IMG/VR virus record: IMGVR_UViG_3300037245_002187
Location: 1-22,303 of that record
Length of the DNA stretch: 22,303 bases
Source of the DNA: a virus
Strand: one strand, 5' to 3'
The position numbers and the translations under genes are program-made. This document shows positions 21,256 to 22,303 of the stretch, piece after piece (the stretch's first letter is position 1; each line of letters starts with the position of its first letter). The notes below the pieces were generated by a model, which worked only from the letters and a program-made list of their open reading frames with translations, did no database searches and had not been told where the DNA came from.

Positions 21256-22303
21256 ATATAGCAGAACTAAAAGCACAGTATACTGAGGTCAGAGAGCAAA
21301 GAACCTCTCATGCCAAGACCTTCTATAAGGGTGATGGCCAATATACTATGGTCTCTACCGCCTCACCGATACATTATGTCGATGATCAGGGAGATCTGCG
21401 CGAAATAGACCTCAACTTTGATGGAATCTCTGTCAACAAGACCTTCTTCTCCCTAGAATTGCTCACAGGGGGTCAAATAGGCTACTCAGTCGTATCTAAG
21501 CATGACGGTAGCCGAATAGATGTCAAGCTAAAATCGATCGGTCAGACGCCTATTAGCTACACTGAGCCCGTCATTACGGATAACATAGCACTGTGGGAAG
21601 AGATTGTACCAAATGTAGACTTCTATATCCAGGTTCGCAAGGCCCGTATTCGGTGCTGGAAGGTCCTTAAGAGTGCTGATGCTCCCACCGATATCACTTT
21701 CACAGTTATAGAGGACGAGGGAGAGAAAGACCTCAGGGTTGTAGATAAGATTCGGGGCCATGACTCCAAGGGTCGCCCGACCCAATCTCTGCAAGCTGTT
21801 ACCCCAAAGACAAAAAAGACTACAGAAGTAACCCAAAAGAATGTAGAAGAGTACGATATAACAGAGACCTTCCAAGGGAAGGTGACAGTGCTAGATCCGG
21901 AAACTAGGGTCAAATCTCTGTCTGAAGATATAGAGTACCCCGTATATATAGATGCCGACGTAGAGGTTTCTGTAGGTGCGAGTGCAGACGATGGTTCTGA
22001 TGTTTATTTCCACAAAGAAGGAACGCTAACCACAACAACGACTAGCTCTATTTTATTCACTCCAGACGAAAAGAATATAGTCCTCAAGGGTACTCAGGAT
22101 GCTGCACCCGCTTTCTTTGTTGAGATTGATTCTCAGCCATACCAACGCTTTGACACTGTAATCATTCCGTCCGGCGCCACAATTGACGATGCCACACTAA
22201 AGCTCTATCACCATGGCAGCTTGAATCCCTATATTTACATCTATGCCTTCGATGAGAGTGATCCAGATGCTCCTACTGCTGCAGGCGACCTTATCAACAA
22301 GAC
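21252..22303 (+). CDS. DNRLRE/wall-associated-like structural protein, 3' truncated by window end
   Basis: An open frame from TTG at 21252 runs at least 350 codons to the window edge without a stop. The start is supported by GGAGG (21240-21244) 7 bases upstream and by overlap of TTG with the previous TGA. The product begins (M)NIAELKAQYTEVREQR. Its N-terminal part has MVSTASPIHYVDDQGDLREIDLN, a pattern of Rhs/wall-associated proteins ('IHY.D..G..REID'). The visible C-terminal part, RFDTVIIPSGATIDDATLKLY followed by YIYIYAFDESD, resembles DNRLRE-type beta modules linked to surface or carbohydrate proteins. It could be a tail spike, a fibre or a secreted adhesin. A short Thr tract (TLTTTTTSS) appears again. 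The C-terminus is unknown. Confidence 0.7.
   Translation, partial: MNIAELKAQYTEVREQRTSHAKTFYKGDGQYTMVSTASPIHYVDDQGDLREIDLNFDGISVNKTFFSLELLTGGQIGYSVVSKHDGSRIDVKLKSIGQTPISYTEPVITDNIALWEEIVPNVDFYIQVRKARIRCWKVLKSADAPTDITFTVIEDEGEKDLRVVDKIRGHDSKGRPTQSLQAVTPKTKKTTEVTQKNVEEYDITETFQGKVTVLDPETRVKSLSEDIEYPVYIDADVEVSVGASADDGSDVYFHKEGTLTTTTTSSILFTPDEKNIVLKGTQDAAPAFFVEIDSQPYQRFDTVIIPSGATIDDATLKLYHHGSLNPYIYIYAFDESDPDAPTAAGDLINK

Noticed and set aside
1-22303. tRNA genes, CRISPR arrays, insertion sequences
   Set aside because: No cloverleaf with a conserved T-arm, no regularly spaced repeats and no transposase or terminal inverted repeats were seen.

Overview
The window is one contiguous piece of a tailed-phage genome (Caudoviricetes, siphovirus with a lambda-type tail tip and an HK97-type head). 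All supported genes are on the + strand, tightly packed, and mostly preceded by AAGGAG or GGAGG Shine-Dalgarno (SD) sequences. The host is a bacterium that uses SD-led translation, but the sequence does not identify it. Most of the DNA has middling GC content and uses AGA/AGG, ATA and CTA codons freely. No tRNA, CRISPR array, insertion sequence, integrase or lysis gene was seen.

Layout: 1-843 holds two small unknown genes and a 286-bp non-coding stretch with an array of stem-loops. 844-3440 is the packaging module: small terminase, a phage copy of ribosomal protein bS21, a small unknown protein, and large terminase. 3453-8460 is the head module: portal, prohead protease with an unusual Cys-rich segment, major capsid protein, a switch-like RNA leader, a 54-aa zinc-ribbon gene, head-tail connector and a gp10-like protein. 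8463-15326 is the tail module: tail terminator, two tandem tube paralogues, G/GT-type chaperones joined by a -1 frameshift, tape measure, then M-, L-, K- and I-like tip proteins. 15339-20045 is a lambda J-like tip/host-specificity protein interrupted near its N-terminus by a Hint (intein-like) domain. The window ends with two small genes, a sulfotransferase-like gene and a truncated DNRLRE/wall-associated-like gene with a TTG start.

How the genes work together: TerS/TerL package DNA through the portal into an HK97-fold shell matured by the protease. The connector and gp10/terminator proteins join head to tail. G/GT chaperones and the tape measure set tube length, and M-L-K-I-J build the tip that recognises and penetrates the host. 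From about 19,100 to 20,590 the composition drops sharply to AT-rich DNA. This covers the distal end of J and the next two genes and looks like a recently swapped receptor-binding module.

The most notable observations are: (1) a bS21 homologue inside the terminase cluster, whose perfect SD is paired with an anti-SD-like sequence in a hairpin that has a mutually exclusive alternative; (2) a second SD-sequestering, attenuator-like leader after the capsid gene; (3) the Hint domain in J with Lys where a splicing intein needs Cys/Ser/Thr; (4) almost pure Ser/Thr tracts on three virion proteins; (5) the stem-loop array before terS. Assignments come from reading motifs and family resemblance by eye; no database search or folding program was run.
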